Shown one piece after another: positions 62,716-64,000 of a stretch of 64,000 nucleotides of DNA. Below the pieces are notes generated by a model. That model had not been told where the DNA came from. It made no database searches and was given only the letters and a program-made list of their open reading frames with translations. The DNA is taken from contig NZ_CP099567.1 in the NCBI RefSeq assembly GCF_022530855.2, positions 310,001 through 374,000 of the forward strand, in the 5' to 3' direction. Source of the stretch: Candidatus Vondammii sp. HM_W22 (GTDB taxonomy: Bacteria; Pseudomonadota; Gammaproteobacteria; Chromatiales; Chromatiaceae). Every line of letters begins with the position of its first letter. The stretch's first letter is position 1. The position numbers and the translations under genes are program-made.

Positions 62716-63200
62716 AATGTTGCTTCAGCCTCACGGCCGAGTTCAAAGGCTTTTTCGTTGATCTCCACCAGCTTTGGTTTCCTGGCCCGGAACCGGTCCA
62801 GAATCTCGTTTTTCAGCCGGGCACCCGGACGCAATCCAGAGCTTGCCAAGCAGCGGGCTACCAGTTGGGCCCAGGTTTGAATGTCGCGTTTTGTATAGCC
62901 TACCACCATGGGCTTGCCCGTTGTGCCGGCGGAGGCGTGGGTACGGACCACTTGGTCAGTGGGTACTGCGAAGAGGCCGAAAGGGTAGTTCTGCCGCAGA
63001 TGTTCTTTCTTGGTATAGGGGAGAAGCTGAACATCCTTGATGCTCTTGATGTGGTGGGGTTTTACATCCAGTTCATCCATCGCATCCCGATAGAACTTAA
63101 CCGTGTGATAACAGCGATCCACGGTGGCCCTCAGACGTTTGAGCTGCAGTGCCTCGAGATCTTCCCGGGGCATTGTTTCGGAATCGGTATGCAGAATCAT
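62712..63200 (-). pseudogene. In-frame chimera: PaaK-like ligase N-terminus joined to an IorB-like C-terminus
   Basis: 162 codons, open throughout. Residues 1-126 match the start of phenylacetate-CoA ligase: [40 protein letters not shown], the AMP-loop [10 protein letters not shown] at 88-97, and [14 protein letters not shown]. The normal ligase continues for about 300 more residues. Instead residues 127-162 read [20 protein letters not shown] then FELGRE, which resembles the C-terminus of the beta/gamma subunit of indolepyruvate or 2-oxoacid:ferredoxin oxidoreductase (IorB). The likely cause is a deletion between two genes of a paaK-ior cluster, with the junction near 62823. It overlaps its neighbours by 4 bp on each side. 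Ligase activity is not expected, since the C-terminal domain is missing. Confidence 0.65.
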
Positions 63201-63646
63201 CGTTTTCTCTCTGAATCATTCATCCAATCCGACATCTTGTCCGAGCGACGGAATACGGTACCGGTAAAGAGTCCAGCCAGCTTGTTGTCGCCAGTGTGAA
63301 CTTCAATCGTATAGAGACCGGTGCGGCCGGTCCTGTTCTCTTCTCGTGCTTCAGCAGTCAGGCGATCTCCCTCGCGGCTGGCAGTCGGGAAGCTGATCTG
63401 TGCTGAAAGTGCGACCGACACCGTGCCGTGGGAGTTGGAGGCCACGGCAAAGGTAAAGTCGGCCAGGCTGAAGGTGACACCACCGTGGGTTATTCCCACT
63501 GAATTTAGCATATCCCCCGTAACCTGGAGTGAGGCTCTGCTGTATCCTGGGGACACTTCCTCCAGTTCAATCCCCAGCAGGCGTACGAAACGGTCCTCCG
63601 CTTCCATCCATCGGCCAATGGCTTGTGTCTGTTCCTGCTCTAGCAT
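63197..63646 (-). CDS. PaaI-type hotdog-fold thioesterase
   Basis: 149 residues. The hotdog core has [20 protein letters not shown], with the HGG turn and the Asp used for thioester hydrolysis in PaaI/YbgC relatives. [20 protein letters not shown] and [20 protein letters not shown] follow. PaaI hydrolyses aryl-CoA thioesters in phenylacetate metabolism. Its adjacency to a paaK-like remnant (4-bp overlap) supports an aryl-CoA substrate, but this is inference. ATG at 63646. Confidence 0.85.
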   Translation of the reverse strand: MLEQEQTQAIGRWMEAEDRFVRLLGIELEEVSPGYSRASLQVTGDMLNSVGITHGGVTFSLADFTFAVASNSHGTVSVALSAQISFPTASREGDRLTAEAREENRTGRTGLYTIEVHTGDNKLAGLFTGTVFRRSDKMSDWMNDSERKR

Positions 63647-63744
63647 AAAGACCTATTCTATTCCTGTAAACGAGTGGTATCCAATAATTTTGTTGCTTTG
63701 CACAAATCCGTGCGGGGCAAGTAATTACGGTAACTCTTCTGTGA

Positions 63745-64000
63745 TTAGGTCATATCCGCGCGGTAGCGGATAATGGCGATGTGCTTGCCTGTCTCGTCTT
63801 TGGAGACGGGTGAAGTCGCCGTGGCGATATAGCCACCGAATTCGTTTATTTTTCCCATCAGTACTCCCGGATCTCCCGTTGCATCCGGCAGGTGGATGGC
63901 GATGCGCGCGGTATTTGTCAGGGAGCAGCCTATGATATCCAGGAGGAAGTCGAGGATGTCATCCTCCGTGACCACGCCCACTAGGTGATTGTCTTGTATT
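63745..64000 (-). CDS. CBS-domain protein with C-terminal ACT-like domain (partial)
   Basis: The frame enters from beyond base 64000 (IQDNHLVGVVTEDDILDFLL), the end of a CBS domain. Then RIAIHLPDATGDPGVLMGKI, NEFGGYIATATS and HIAIIRYRAD form an ACT-like ligand domain, ending at 63745. The internal Met at 63979-63981 is not the true start. AcuB-type CBS-ACT proteins sense adenylates or amino acids. It lies upstream of the thioesterase on the same strand, and such proteins often accompany paaK-ior clusters. Confidence 0.75.
   Translation of the reverse strand, partial: IQDNHLVGVVTEDDILDFLLDIIGCSLTNTARIAIHLPDATGDPGVLMGKINEFGGYIATATSPVSKDETGKHIAIIRYRADMT

Noticed and set aside
1-64000. CRISPR array, defence island, toxin-antitoxin pair, riboswitch or rRNA operon
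   Set aside because: I looked for regularly spaced repeats, cas or restriction motifs, small paired ORFs and 16S/23S signatures and saw none.

Overview
The window is a stretch of gammaproteobacterial chromosome. The evidence is the gene order hemA-prfA-prmC, ispE-tRNA-Gln-prs-rplY-pth, tRNA-Tyr-Gly-Thr-tuf-tRNA-Trp-secE-nusG-rplKAJL-rpoBC, and the complete str, S10, spc and alpha ribosomal operons, together with the protein sequences themselves. The housekeeping genes are intact. The gaps between them hold many broken insertion sequences and gene remnants. I infer a sulfur-oxidizer-like or symbiont-like lineage in a phase of IS proliferation and decay; I cannot name the species from sequence alone.

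Layout. 1-1475: decayed Mu-like transposase and an upstream phage gene (minus strand). 2126-4038: an IS5-type element with an 8-bp target duplication, abutting a shrunken IS427-type element. 4117-5220: tyrA. 5571-7293: remnants of a plasmid mobilization-like gene, an IS630 transposase and an ISL3 element. 7309-12676 (minus): RsmC-like methyltransferase, moeB, a Cys-rich unknown protein, prmC, prfA, hemA. 12995-18238 (plus): TPR lipoprotein, ispE, tRNA-Gln, prs, rplY, pth. 18400-24671: a mobile-element graveyard in which an IS5-family element is split by an IS256 and an IS3 element, followed by a cytochrome c pseudogene, an IS1182-like pseudogene and a 199-bp MITE-like element. 24780-38673: tRNA/tuf/secE/nusG/rpl/rpoBC cluster. 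38701-43201: str operon with a second tuf. 43219-56951: S10, spc and alpha operons. 57050-58012: second junction of IS5 and IS256 fragments. 58084-64000: hemolysin III-type membrane protein, type I DAHP synthase, DUF2164 pseudogene, type II DAHP synthase, a paaK-like chimeric remnant, a PaaI-type thioesterase and a partial CBS-ACT protein.

How the genes work together. Most of the window makes the translation and transcription machinery: about 30 ribosomal proteins, RNA polymerase beta, beta', alpha, EF-Tu twice, EF-G, NusG, SecE/SecY, RF1 and its methylase, peptidyl-tRNA hydrolase and five tRNAs. A second theme is aromatic amino acid synthesis: two unrelated DAHP synthases open the shikimate pathway and TyrA acts at the tyrosine branch.

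I did not find a convincing new defence, CRISPR, secretion or biosynthetic system. The most interesting items are the apparent in-frame paaK/iorB deletion chimera, the nested IS array that can be read back to its order of insertion, the near-identical tuf pair, a terminator-like hairpin inside the spc operon, the 136-residue Cys-rich protein in the hemA operon, and the short repeats and MITE.
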